Source of the DNA: Riptortus pedestris
Taxonomy: Eukaryota; Arthropoda; Insecta; Hemiptera; Alydidae
DNA length: 64,000 bases
Direction of reading: 5' to 3'
Assembly: GCA_019009955.1 (NCBI GenBank)
Contig: CM032229.1
Coordinates: 82,283,001-82,347,000, forward strand
The translations under genes and the position numbers were made by a program. Below the pieces are notes generated by a model. The model did not search any database, was not told the origin of the DNA, and worked only from the letters and a program-made list of their open reading frames with translations. This document shows positions 1 through 11,787 of the stretch, piece after piece; position 1 is the stretch's first letter, and each line of letters opens with the position of its first letter.

Positions 1-126
1 CCCCCCCCCCTCCCACTGGTCCGATTTCAGCCATTAACAAACTTGATCTTCCTTTTAACATAAAACGATTAAATTCCAAGTTTCGTAACGATCAAACAAA
101 AATTGCGACCGCTAGAGCGTTAACAG

Positions 127-173
<47 letters not shown>

Positions 174-291
174 CGGACCGCATTTTCAACATATCCTGGG
201 TAGCATCGATGGACATTTGAAGAAATTTTTCGTAACTCGCGTCATGAGTACGACCTCAATAGCTGATTTCCCTTAAGGGAAATCTGCTAAA
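1..291 (-). mobile_element. Family A (Helentron/HINE-like) copy A1, cut by window edge
   Basis: This is the 5' half of a family A element on the minus strand, and its 3' half lies outside the window. The 5'-terminal palindrome TTTCCCTTAAGGGAAA is intact near 268-283, and the element begins TTAGCAG at about 291 on the minus strand. A (TA)n tract lies at 131-170, and the C-rich run at 1-14 is the conserved G-run of the other strand. It is non-coding. It sits head-to-head with copy A2, about 230 bp away. Confidence 0.8.
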
Positions 292-520
292 AGTACTATG
301 TTAATTCTTATGGCTAATCTGAGCTATATATCTTTCCAAATATAGTTGTGAAAGAAATATTCAAACATCATCATTAACCGCCATTTTTATTTAATTGTTG
401 GATTCTTTGGCTGTGTAGTAGTGTGAATTTTTGTAAGAGCAGCAAGTATTTATTTTTCAATTTACAATTCTTAAATTAAATTTTGTTTAAACTGAAGTTT
501 TTCATCTTCATAATGTAGGC

Positions 521-639
521 TTTTAGCAGATTTCCCTTAAGGGAAATCAGCTATTGAGGTCGTACTCAAGACGCGAGTTTCGAATCATTTCCTCAAATAT
601 CCATCGATCCTAACCAGATGAAGAAAATGAGGTCCGTTC

Positions 640-703
<64 letters not shown>

Positions 704-1164
704 GTTAACGCTCTAGCGGTCGCAATTTTCGTTTGATCGATACAAAAATCGACATTTAAACGTTTTAAGCAAAACTAAAGATCAAGTTATTTAAAGGCTG
801 AAATCGGATCAGTAGGAGGGGGGGTTTAGAGAGGAGGATTTTTGAAAATTCGATATATCTCCGTTACTATACGTCGGACGAAAAATTGTATAACATAAAT
901 CTTATTGAAAATTAAATTTACTATAAATAATGTTATATATATTTATTCTGTATCTTGAATATTAACCGAGATATTTGCATTTTTCTGTTTTCAGCTTCAG
1001 AGATGAGATCGGCTAACTTCGGGTCTAGTCGTGAGTTTCCGTCAAGAGCTAGTTCGGGCCGTTCCCGTAACTGTTTGACTCTCTATTCTGAAATTTCTCT
1101 ATTGTAAAACTTCACGTGGGAAATCTGCTTAGTTTACGCAGCCCCTGCGTGACGGACTTTTTTT
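521..1164 (+). mobile_element. Family A (Helentron/HINE-like) copy A2, full length
   Basis: This is the best reference copy. In order it holds: 5' end TTAGCAGATTTCCC, part of a 28-bp near-perfect palindrome (about 524-551); a (TA)n microsatellite (about 645-701); a G-run (about 812-830); the inverted copy of the 5' end, GGGAAATCTGCTTAG (about 1118-1132); a hairpin ACGCAGCCCCTGCGT with a 6-bp stem and CCC loop (about 1136-1150); and a terminal GACGGAC followed by T's. There is no open reading frame of note. A short 5' inverted repeat, a 3' copy set back from the end, an internal microsatellite and a 3' hairpin are the described features of Helentron-associated non-autonomous elements (DINE-1-like). 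That assignment is by architecture only. Confidence 0.8.
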
Positions 1165-4100
1165 AGTTTTAGTGAAGAACAAAGGCACATTCAATCAATT
1201 CAAACAGTTCTTCACTACCAGTCACAGTGTCCTATTTATACTCCAAAAAGTTATAAATATTCATAAAAACTATTCAGATAACACTTCTTTGGTTAAGGAC
1301 ACTGAGTTGACACAATTTATGGACCAAAAACTTAAGATCAGTGATAAATTTTTAAATCACGCCAAGGTTTAAAATAAAATTATTATGTGGCAGAGATCCC
1401 TTCATGATTGAGTTTATTTGAAGTACATTAGTATTTATACTAATTAGTTTTGTTCTTAAAACATCTAATATTATGTAGGATCCAACGGCTTTGATCTAGC
1501 ACATAAAAATGTTAGCAGGGTAACTTGAGTACTTGGTTCCCAAGATATTACTACTAAACTAATAAAATCATCTGTTCTCATTAGAAGTGGGCTGAGAGGT
1601 CATCTGATGCTATCGTTATCAGGTATTACTAGTCCTCAGTGGGAGCAAGGCCCATTGAGAGAAACTGCCAACTTGAGGATAAGTTTCGACTTCCATGTAC
1701 GTCCATTATCAGTTCATAACTATGAATAAGACTGACTTTGTACAAGCACAGCTTCCCCCACTCGCCGACTGGAGTGCTTCGGCACATCATTTAATTTGTG
1801 CCTATAAACTGTGCTTCCAAGCGTAATTGCCCATCCGAATCAGGTCCCTATTCTGCCGAAGTTTCCATTAAGGGGGCTAGAAATGGTAATGAGCTTGTTA
1901 CGAGTTTCTAGTTAGACATGGCACTGAACATGTGTTCCTTCAGTTCATTTTTGTTCTGCCATCAATAGGCAAAGGAATAAATGGCAACTTTATTTTTAGT
2001 GTCGGAAAAGACTAAACAGGGTGTTGACTAATTAATGAGCACTCTTTAATAAAGATGACTATGTTTGTGTTAGTGGCCATATTAATGTAATCATTGTAAA
2101 TGTGATTCCTTATGACGATTCAAGTCAAATTATGTGTACTAAGAAGTAGATGTAGGCTCAACAGAAACATTAAATTAAAAATATTTATTCAACAAAATAG
2201 AGGAATTTTAATTATTAATACTCTAGTAATTTTTTTAGAAAAAATATTTCATTATTTAAGACTTTTGAGCCTCTCCTAGATTTTCGAATTCTGAATGATA
2301 TTACGTAGTCAACGCTAGAAGAAGTATACGTTAAACGATTTTAATAAAGCGTAAGATGCTATAAATAAAATATTAATCCATTCACTCATGGTAAGAATTT
2401 TGGATATTACATATGAATACATGATACTTTCTTGAGTCCGATGAGCGCCCGAAGAGATTGAAAATGGGGAAAAAAGAAAGAATAAAAATTCAATGATACG
2501 AGTGTGAAGCGGGTCTAGAGAAAGGAAAATCAAAAAAAATGAAGAGTAATGGAAATATGTAGATCTCACTTAGCTCTGGCAATGCCCAATATTCAATTTC
2601 AGTCTTTATGTCATCTCAAAAATGAAAAGGTAATCTAAAGTGACCTGACAGCACCGGCTAAAGACAAACAAAATACTTTTAACACCAAGTGGTCATGAAC
2701 CCAGGGCATTCTTAACGCGTGATTTAGAAGATAAACCTAACCCTAGGGTGGTTCTATCTATCGTAGGGGGGGGGCTCCAAGAGACGAGGAATTATACCAA
2801 TGTACCATCAAAATGAGCAAATATTTCCACTTCAACAGTTCAACCATTGAAATTATGGTCAGGTCTTGGAGAAGGTATCTATCAGAACTTGCACCAATCG
2901 TCTTCGGGAAAACACGCTAAATGCATTCCTATGAAAAGAGAAAGAGAGTAAGTAATCCATGGTTCAAATCCCGCCTTATCTTAAGTTGTAAGAACCACGA
3001 GCTCAGAAGACGCCACAGCAACTGAAATAATCACCCTCTTCAAATGGAATAACGTGGATTGAAAAATGCACTAACATCTCTATGAGATGCGTATGATACA
3101 TCGCTGAAGAAGTTCAGTTTATTGTTCAATAAAAAAAAAACTGAAATTATTGATAAAAGCTATAAAATATTATAGGTAGGTACAATTTATCTGCAGAAGG
3201 GAACCCATGGTGCCCGAAACTATCATCTCAAAAAATAAATAAACTCTTCTATTTGAATGATTGAGAATTTGTTTAGCCGATACCTAACCATCCTCTACTA
3301 TCATTCAATAACCAACGGCTATCCAACTACTGTGTACACATAAACACATATGTGTATAAATAAATTTCCCTCCTCAGCCAGAATCGAAAATAACACAATC
3401 TCAATACACTTCAGGACAGATTGGTTCCCACCCACTCAACCTTTCTAAGAATACATGACCACTCGAAATCATTTCATCAAGACTTTCCTGGTTTCTGTCA
3501 TCGATGAGGAAAGTGTAATTCGAGGAGGAGAAAATAAAATAATTACACCTGATGTACCGTTCGGTGATATTCTGAGACAATTAATTACTTCCATCTCTGT
3601 TCTGCAGCGATCCGCATATTCAGACCAAACTCTTACGGCAACTCAAAATAGAAGTATACGTCTCCATTCCTTGAAAACGTATGTACAATAGCCATTCTGC
3701 TGAAACATTACTTGAAATCCCAAAGAATGTCGAGCTATGTACCTAGCCTATTGGTCACGTGGAGAAAATATTATATTTTACTGAAACACTCTGGCTGATT
3801 TAAATCCATCAATGAAAATAAATATACATCCACAGAGTTGTCTTACTGTTTTGGAAAAACAATTGTACGTTTTCCAATCCTGCTCGACAAAGACAAAATT
3901 CAAAATAAGATCCTCTTCAGAGTAGTAGAATAGACACTTTTCTTACCTCATTTTTCAAAGAACATTGAATCACCTCAGTTGTTTTTACTCAGATGGTTCA
4001 AGAAGAACAGTTTCATTCTTAGAACATATCAAGTATTTGAAGGACAACTTATTGTTGCAACTACCCTTATTAATATTTGATGTATATATTCTTGAACTTA

Positions 4101-4239
4101 ATTTTACTTTTAATGATTAATCTTGTAAATAATATTTATATATTTGTCATGTTTACAACAAAACTTATATGTATCGGTCTATACACTTTATACTTTTTAA
4201 GTACAAACACTTTTTTTAAGCTCTTTTTTCTCATACGCC
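1165..4239. other. No gene recognised
   Basis: About 3 kb of AT-rich sequence. Short open frames at 1172-1372, 2315-2569 (-) and 3455-3691 show no recognisable domain, no convincing splice context and no codon bias. I see no named repeat family here. Confidence 0.5.
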
Positions 4240-5530
4240 CTCTAACCTAGCACTAATACAACTCTCTCAAACATATGATCTACAAAAATATCTGAACTAC
4301 AAAACATCTGATCTACAACATCTCCGCCCTTAGATGATCCCCTTCTGCCAGTACCTTCCTTCTCCTCAGCTGATCCGCGTGTTTCTTCAAGTGCCATCCT
4401 TATACGCCATCCAGCCATGTGTCCTATCTGAGTGTCTTCTGGATCACTCCGGGCTTGCATAACGCCTTCACTTGCCAGTAGTCTAGCGCGTAGACTAACT
4501 CCTTATGCCTGAAATATTTTACGGTATTTGGTTTTACACCATCTTACACCGATTTCCTCCTTTCTCTTTAATATTCTTATATGCTTCTTTTTGTTCCGGA
4601 CATAGAAAATCCATCTGACATCTGAGTCTCTTCCCCATAAACATTTTTGCTGGAGAAAGAACAGTGGCAAATGAGGTGTTACCCGATATTTGAAAAGAAA
4701 ATTATTTAAATTTTCATCTCAAGGAATATCCGACTTTTCCGAACACATATATTTCAGACTACTTTTCATTTTCACTACATATATTTTGACTTGTCCATTC
4801 GATTGCGGATAAGCTGGAGTCGTCACGTGTTTGATTCCAAATTGTCTGAAAAAACTGTTTAAACTCACTAGATGTGAAATAAGTACCATTATCGGTAACT
4901 AATTTCTTTGGTATGCTAAAACGAGAAATCCGTGTCTTTATATGTTTAATAAAGACCGCTGAAGTTGTTGAGTTTAGTTTTACAATTTCCACCCAACCTG
5001 AATGGGTATAAACAGCTAACAAAAAAGTGCTCCCCCAGGTCTAGATGTACACGAGACCATTCAACTGTAGTTTCTGGCCAACTGCTACAATATTTCCTCA
5101 CAAGTTCTGATTACAGACAGATCATGTCGTCTTCGATGTCATTGTCCAATCCTGGCCACCATTCTCTTTCTCTAGTCATTGCTTTCATTTTTACAACTCC
5201 AATGTGAGACTCATACAAATCACGCAAAACATAAGTTCGGTATTTAGGAGGAATCACCGTTCTCAGAACCCACATGGGTGAACTGTTAGTTGATATTTTT
5301 TACTTTTATATACTTTCAATTCTGGTGGAGTATCAGCGGCCAATCTTCGACAATGTATTTCCTAACTTCACCTAGGGTCTGATCTGTCTCTTGCTCAATC
5401 TCCCAAGCTGTTGCCGGTATCTTCTCAACCCCAACATTGTATATCATTACTACAATCTGCTGATGCCATCCATCTTCATAATCAAATTCTTCTCCTTCAA
5501 TGTGTAAACGACTTAGCCCGACTTCATGAA
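4240..5530 (-). pseudogene. Ty3/gypsy pol remnant (integrase and 3' pol), frameshifted
   Basis: This is the decayed 3' half of a pol gene on the minus strand, broken by frameshifts and stops. In order of translation it shows: an LSRL motif typical of the RNase H/integrase junction (about 5515); an integrase zinc-finger region with IPPKYR and a degenerate HxxxH (about 5170-5270), ending in the WWPG box; then the catalytic core VYTHSGWVEIV with TDNGTYFTS (4759-5022). After a frameshift TTPAYPQSNGQ follows, which is the region around the third catalytic acid. The order and motifs match Ty3/gypsy pol of the type often labelled K02A2.6-like in invertebrates, a lineage different from the element at 14.5-18.9 kb. 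No LTRs were found, so the limits are approximate. Confidence 0.75.
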
Positions 5531-5699
5531 GATCGAAATATATTCAATGTTGAATATGAAATTAGTCAAGAACAATGCCCATCGTTGTATCCTACACAAT
5601 ATCTACAACAATATTATTAATGTATTAATTGTTTAATTATTGTATATTTTCCTTAAATTATATATTATTTCCGAAGGCCTTAATTGTAATAATGGCAAA

Positions 5700-5815
5700 A
5701 ACGGTGAAAGTCTATACATATCTATCTATGGTTTTTGTCATAATGACAAGAGGTCTACGGGAAAAATGTACTATTTAACAAAAATATACTTCAAACATTA
5801 GTAATATATAAATAT
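5700..5815 (+). repeat. Short interspersed repeat G, copy 1
   Basis: This stretch contains CTATGGTTTTTGTCATAATGAC (two overlapping halves of a TTGTCATAATGACAA palindrome) and continues through ATATACTTCAAAC. It recurs inverted at about 52890-52985 with the same palindrome and the same downstream sequence. Class unknown. Confidence 0.6.
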
Positions 5816-5983
5816 TATCATCAAAATTACTCATGAAAAGTAAAATTAACCCATTTCATCACAACTTTTCAAAAATTACTATTTCAGGTTTAAACTCCGT
5901 ATACAATGCAATTAGCCCAATAGTAGTGTGCATGCAAAGTATCAACTCAAAAACACCCTCTAGAGGGGGTTTTGCCCCCGCAA

Positions 5984-7003
5984 TTGGGGCAGTGGGAATG
6001 GAAGGGTACAGGTCAATTACAAATCAATTAAAATTTTTTAAAATTATTTTTATTCACAAACTACAAATACAACATTATTATTTCCATAATAATACATAAG
6101 TACATCACATTGAATAATGTTGCATCCCAAAAATGGTGTATACTATTTTTTTGATCAGATATTTATTCTGGGGTTAGACATATTTTCAACTACCCTGTGC
6201 ACTCTGCCCATCTTATTTTTTCTACAAAATTGCACCTTTTCTCCTTGGTTTTGGCACCATGCTGAGTCGAAGTTATAATCACCTTATTATTGTTGTGATA
6301 TCTTGCCAAACTTATAAACCCATTTTTTTTCTAGTTATTTGGTGATATGACCTCGGTTCTTCTTTTTAAGCAATTTCTCCTTGATTAGTATGAGATGCTC
6401 TGTTTGTTTACGCCTTATAGTGCCAGTGTAATAATCATATTGTCCTTGAAGAGCTAAATGAGGTTGGGTTTTTCAGGCTTTGGCATATTGGTGTGACCCG
6501 CTCTGAACCAAGTAACGTAGTGGTGTATATGCCCACACCTTGTACCCAAATCTAATGGGTTTTCCATAGATGTGTTGCTTTGCCCCATGCTGACCGAAAT
6601 AAGGCACCATTGCCAAATCAGGCTCATAGTTATAAAACTTCAACCATTTATACCATTTAGGTGCCTGAAAAGTGGCCTAACCTTCGGCTAGATTATTATT
6701 CTCACAAACGTGAAAATATTTCATCAAATTGATTATGGGGCATGCAATTTGAGACAGCCTGATTGTGGGTGTCTTTACTTTCCTCCCAGTACATTTATTG
6801 TTCGCCAACTTGTATGTACGTACCTCCCTCAATGTGGACCAGTGTTTCATGAGTGGGCCCCTCAATCTACACTGCTGTTCTAAATGCATCATTTCTAAGT
6901 TCGATTAGTGAAAAAGCTATTTCAGCCGTGTATATTTGAAAAATAAAGTAAAAAAATGATGTTTAGATAAATGGACCCGGCCGTTCCCACTGCCCCAAAA
7001 ATG
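5984..7003 (-). pseudogene. piggyBac-like transposase remnant with inverted ends
   Basis: The minus strand encodes fragments of a piggyBac-type DDE transposase. About 6480-6610 reads MVPYFGQHGAKQHIYGKP followed by IRFGYKVW, which corresponds to the conserved GKP-I-x-x-G-x-K-x-W block downstream of a catalytic Asp in piggyBac transposases. Upstream, 6677-6892 gives a further stretch ending at a stop, with NNLAEG just before it. The segment is bounded by inverted copies of TTGGGGCAGTGGGAA (about 5982-5996, and inverted at about 6983-6997), and the similarity extends inward for about 12 more bases. At roughly 1 kb it is shorter than an intact element of around 2 kb or more, so it has lost internal sequence as well as frame. 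TTAA duplications were not seen at these ends, so the true termini may lie outside. Confidence 0.7.
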
Positions 7004-8043
7004 GGCATCCAATATAACATGTAATAAATCCCATAAATTACAGATTTTTGATAAATTTTGTATTACTAATCATAGGTACATACATTATAAAGTAATTTAT
7101 TGTCAAAACGTTAAAGCACAATAATTACTGTTTTTGAAAAAAAAGTACCAACTTTTTATAGCACGACCCACTAGTAATCCTTTGTATACAGGAGGACTGT
7201 GAATAACATAATGAAGTTTAAAATATATCATTCATAACAATCGCTTTTCAGTGGATCCAATATAATGTGAAACCAGTTTTGAACGCAAAAAATCGCTTAG
7301 AAAAAACGAAAAGCATTATTTTATGACTGCCCCATTTTTGGGTTTTTGGTTCAAGAAAATAAGAACATGGACATATTTATAGAGATTATAGAATATTTAG
7401 AAAACTATTTTATTTAATTTTGAGTTTGTTTTTTTTTTAATTATACATTTTTCTATATTTGATATTTTTCTTTTCCTTCTTGGATGTCTTCATAAAAATG
7501 TATATTATTTGGTGCAAATAAGTAATGTTTTTCTTCTACTAATTAAGTTCCGTGTTGGGGTTTATGCACTGAATCGGCGCTATAGCAATGAATGGTACAC
7601 ACATGACAGGAAGGCAGATATTTGATGGTCTCAACCTCGTTGGACACTGAGTTAAACTGGAGTCAAACAGGAGTAGGTATGAATTGGAGGGATGCTGTAA
7701 ACAAGCGTGAGGCACGTGGATAACTCAGCCGGGGACAACTGTGTACAGCTGGTAATGAGCTCAGCTGCTGTTGGTAGTTATGAATGAGCAGCGGGACTGA
7801 AGGCTCGACCGCATTCAGATCATATGAGCCGTGCTACCGGTCTTGCGGTCTCACTCCAGCCTCTTCATTAGCCCATATTGTAAATCACCAACATGGTCAC
7901 CATCTCACTCCCGCTCTATAAACACTCCACTGCCACGTTTCATCTCACTCACCTTCCCAGCTCACACACATTCCTTATTAATACAGGCAAAAACACATTG
8001 AATCTGGATAAGGAAGCAAGGTCTGATTTTCTCCATATAACAT
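7004..8043. other. No gene recognised; GC-richer segment 7560-7985
   Basis: Mostly AT-rich, with no repeat recognised. The part from about 7560 to 7985 is clearly richer in G and C and ends with CTCTATAAACACTCC, a TATA-box-like motif. It could be an LTR, a promoter or a decayed exon. Nothing in it allows a choice. The motif GACTGCCCCATTTTTGGG at about 7328 resembles the inverted end of the piggyBac remnant next door. Confidence 0.35.
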
Positions 8044-8135
8044 TTTAGCAGATTTCCCTTAAGGGAAGCGAGTTATTGAGGCAGTACTCATTACGAGATT
8101 TTAGAAAATGAGGTCAGATTAAAATTATATATGTA

Positions 8136-8515
8136 TCTATATAAATATAAAATTGTAACCTCTGTCTTTATATTGATTTTATTATCGAAACTTCACGATA
8201 CTTTTTCGTTTCACGTGCCATAGACACGTTATCTGTAGTTTGTAGCTTTGACGTCTGATTGTTTGTTTGTTTGTTACCTTTTCACGCTCAAACTACTGAA
8301 CCAAATTTTATGAAATTCGGTATGTATATTGCTACTAACCCAACTTAGACTATAGGGTATACATACTAAAACTCTCTGATACGAACAGGATTGGGAGTTA
8401 TAAGAAAGGCCTGAAATTAAAAATAGCTATATTTCGTTTCCTATTAGATTTTGGCAGATATGCACATAACGAAAGTTGTTTATTTTGTTATTTAGAGTAA
8501 CTTTTGATATATATA
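8136..8515 (+). mobile_element. Family B (Helitron-like) copy B1, 3'-truncated
   Basis: It starts TCTATATAAATATAAAATTG at 8136, giving the 5' TC expected of Helitrons followed by AT-rich sequence. It continues through the family's head (AACCTCTGTC, then repeated GTTT) and the first internal module (GGCCTGAAATTAAAAATAG). The copy breaks off in the (TA)/(CA) tract, so its CTAG end is missing. It lies in the (TA)n tract of family A copy A3. Confidence 0.65.
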
Positions 8516-8638
<123 letters not shown>

Positions 8639-8890
8639 GATTATTTGTTATATCAAAACCATACTCAATATTTAACTGGTTCATTCAATACTGAAGATCA
8701 TATTTGTTAATGGCTGACGTTGGACCTGTATTAGTGGGAGTTCGAAGGGATTCGATAATTCAAAATATCTCCGATATTACAAGTCGGATCAAAAAATGTT
8801 ATAGAACCAATCTTGTTAAACTGTTGATGCTCTACAATTGCAGTTCTATGCAGTTTTCGTAACTCAAATATTAAGTGAGTAATTCGTACG

Positions 8891-9445
8891 TACTGGTTCC
8901 CAGTCCGACTTTGTGGTGAAATGAGATCATGAGAACTTCAGTGTAGGCAATATTTTTACCCAGAATTATGACCAAGTGTCATATCTAGTGAATTTGTTTT
9001 CTCATTTTTGTTCCTGGACGAAAATTATGTTTAGAGTTCTGCTTGATGAGAAAGCGAAATAATGTTAACTCCGCACTTTTCAAGCAGATTAATTGTTTCT
9101 TATAAAATATGCATCAGACAATTTCAGCATCAAGTTACATGTTTATTTTATATAGGCAACATTTTTTTTTTCATCAAATGGCAGTAAAGAAAAAATAATT
9201 AGTCCACTAACGTGAAAGTCCCAACGGTTTTCTATTTGGCTGATTCCACTGAAATCTACCGCTGGAATCATTTTCACATAATTTAAAAATATTTGAAAAA
9301 GAGGGAAGGTCTATTCATCTTTATACGGGTATAGTTTACAAATTAGTAGACTCTTAATACTCAATAAAACTTCTTGTTATGAGAAGCTGAGTAAAGTAAG
9401 AAAATATAAATTGAAACTCAATTAACGAAATTTTAATGTTATTTA
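8891..9445. other. No feature recognised
   Basis: AT-rich sequence with no open frame or repeat that I can name. Confidence 0.5.
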
Positions 9446-9590
9446 CATCTACTTTATGCCACTAAGACTAATCGGAATGGGTGGGTTATCTACAGGTGCT
9501 ACACTTTTCTATCCTAGTTAGGACTAAGAATTTAATTTAATGAGTTTGTCACTAAATAAATGACAACGCCTCCCATAGCAAACCTGAGCC
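9446..9590 (-). mobile_element. tRNA-derived SINE, diverged 3' fragment
   Basis: The minus strand carries the family's 3' body (GGGTTATCTACAGGT on the + strand, then the AATGAGTTTGTCACTAAATA part). The tRNA-like head is degenerate. Confidence 0.6.
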
Positions 9591-10730
9591 CTATAGTGAC
9601 ATTTAATACACAAAGTATTAGGATCACTAGGATATGTAATTATTTCCCTACAAGTGTGAAAACAAACTAGGTATCAGAAAGATGTACTCTTCATAACATG
9701 AAGATTGTATACGCTAACTAGTATGAAGTAATAGTAGATATATAAGAAATATTACTTTGGAAATGAGACCCTGTGAAATTAATTAATGTTAAAAGGCTGA
9801 CTACAACAAAACCAATGGGTATTTTTTGCAAGGACAGTAATTTTTTTTTCTTTATTTTAATATAAAGAAGATCTAGAGTAAATACCACTTTCTGTTGAAT
9901 ATATTCTCTGTTGGAGAAACTTCCAAACTCACATTTCATTGGAAGATTGTAAGCCATATTCCAGGTCCCTTGGTAATATAGTCTGAAGACTGTATACGGA
10001 GAAATCCTTAATTTTTCCTTCTACGAGGTGGAATGCAAGCAGCCTCCCTCAGATATAACCACATATTACTCCAAAGACGAGAGGAGCCTGAAAGTTAATT
10101 TTCACCCTTTATCCTTACACCCCTTATAAACATGAACCCTATTACCTGGCCTTTATAACCATCTTACTACCTTCGCGCCTCCATGCTACCAACCGTAAAT
10201 CTGCTCATGGCCGGCTTAAAGTTTTTTTATCGGCTTACCAACCTTCCCGAAGCTTTTAACCGCCCCTTTTGTAATAATCTCTTATTAATTTTGAATGGGA
10301 AGGGAGCGCGAGTTTTGCCTCATGTAACCGTATTATGAATGAATTTGCAAACTTGTTTAATAATGAAACAACCATTGCAAATTAAACCCTAAGGCACCAA
10401 GGGTGTATAAAATTTTTGTATATGATCATGAAAAAAAATAATAATTTCGCAATTTCATTTTGTGTGAAAATGAATAAATGCAACCAAATTGGCAATTTTT
10501 CATTTCATTAAAAAGTAACTAACGTTTATACTTACAGCACTCATATCTCGCATATATTAATTTTTTCATAGAGAATAAAAATAGCTTAATAACATTATAA
10601 TTTGCCTCTTACAAAAATCTCCATTACTTTGAACAGTATTACAAAGTTTTCAAGAAGTTATAATCTAATCTGGTCCTTTACGATTATACACAATCATGAA
10701 CCCAAATGCAAGGCTTGCAAGGGTATAAAA
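9591..10730. other. No gene recognised
   Basis: Unique-looking AT-rich sequence. No repeat or reading frame that I can support. Confidence 0.5.
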
Positions 10731-11206
10731 CAGGTATGAGCAACCTTTGTCATGTTGTTGGCCAAACTTTAGTGTGCAAATACTAAAATATGTGTAATAT
10801 GTAATTATAATACAATTTATTAAAATAACCAAAGGAAATGAAAGAAAAAATTGGTACATTATAATTAAATCGTAAAATTTGGAATTATTGTAAACAACGA
10901 AAGTTAAATAGCGACAACAAATCAATGAGGCAATTGGGAAGCTAATCCATTGATGTTTGGATTAATTCCACTGATACGAAGATAAAAAGAATTTTCAAAA
11001 TTATCGTCAGTCAGCCTTGTACGGTGTTTTGATTTACTAACTTTCATCATTGAAAAGAACTGTCCGCATTTATAAGTGTAAAAGCACAAACCATCTTCCT
11101 ATTTGTAGTAAGTAGTATAACATTTTTGTTTAATTGGGTTTTTTAAAATGTCTCGTGGGCCGGATCAAATATTACAGCGTGCCGGATATGTTCTTACCCG
11201 CATATG
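10731..11206 (-). mobile_element. hAT-type element, deletion derivative with transposase C-terminus
   Basis: The minus strand at about 11085-10930 encodes CGQFFSMMKVSKSKHRTRLT followed by DDNFENSFYLRISG. This matches the C-terminal dimerisation region of hAT transposases of the Charlie/ZBED/GTF2IRD2-like group, whose usual form is C-x-x-x-F-S-x-M-K-x-x-K-S-x-x-R-x-R-L-T-D. The end at 10731 begins CAGGTATGAGCAACC, and the other end carries GTGGGCCGGATC and GCCGGATATG, the gCCGg-rich terminal sequence common in this group. Flanking 8-mers (10723-10730, and just after 11206) are similar but not identical. Everything upstream of the C-terminal domain is gone, so the element cannot encode a working transposase. 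Confidence 0.65.
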
Positions 11207-11514
11207 GTAAAAACAAAGCAAACGATGTATCAAACCCTTAATGATATAAAACTCTGTTTAAAGATATGTAAAAAATGCATCTTGTAACAATCCAGCTTAA
11301 ATAAATTGCATTCCATTTCTCCGAATCCTCATTTTGGTTTTTGTAAACATTACTCTTGTTCTGACGAACCTTTTCCTTCAGGGAGTTGCAGCCCCCACAT
11401 TCCAGAACATTATAACAGAAACGCAGGCCATGTAAAATCTCTCTTTTCGACATTTTGGAAGACGTATACAGACAAATTACAGGCTAAAAATTAATATAAT
11501 TTTCGGGATTGGGG
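11207..11514. other. No feature recognised
   Basis: Short open frames on both strands overlap each other and resemble nothing. No repeat is recognised. Confidence 0.45.
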
Positions 11515-11640
11515 GTGGCTGGTGGAAGTCCATCATCAACGGAAGGATAAGAAGGTCAACCAACTCCACTCATAACAATTCTTTATTAAAAGCAGAGTAC
11601 TTTCGGGGCGGACCACCCCATCTTCAGAGCCGTAGAGTTG
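11515..11640 (-). repeat. Penelope-type UTR fragment (family E) with hammerhead-like motif
   Basis: On the minus strand this reads CTGAAGA, then a stem GGGGTG/CGCCCC, then GAAA (11601-11627), then AATAAAG, then TTGACCTTCTTATCCTTCC. The same order recurs at 36155-36240. Copies with the downstream part also lie at about 13507-13625 and 34985-35110. The CTGANGA/stem II/GAAA core is that of hammerhead ribozymes, which Penelope-like elements are known to carry. The cleavage-side helix is not evident. Confidence 0.5.
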
Positions 11641-11699
11641 ATCCCTATTCAAACGGGCTTTCCGGCAGGCTGCCTCGTCAGAGCTCTCGCCTCAATAGG

Positions 11700-11775
11700 G
11701 GCCCTAAATCACTGAAGATGGGGTGGTTCACTCCGAAAGTTTATCTTTCTTATCCTTCCGTCGATTAAAAATATT
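11700..11775 (+). repeat. Penelope-type UTR fragment (family E), inverted partner
   Basis: CTGAAGA, a stem GGGGTG/CACTCC and GAAA occupy 11712-11738, followed by TTATCCTTCC. This is inverted relative to 11515-11640, with a spacer of about 60 bp. The stem differs from its neighbour's by paired changes. Confidence 0.5.
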
Positions 11776-11787
11776 GTTACTTTATTT

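Noticed and set aside
3455..3691. 78-codon frame that might be an exon
   Set aside because: No splice sites in suitable positions, no domain and no partner exon; left uncalled.
5984..7003. TTAA target duplication for the piggyBac remnant
   Set aside because: Neither inverted end is flanked by TTAA, so the true termini could not be fixed.
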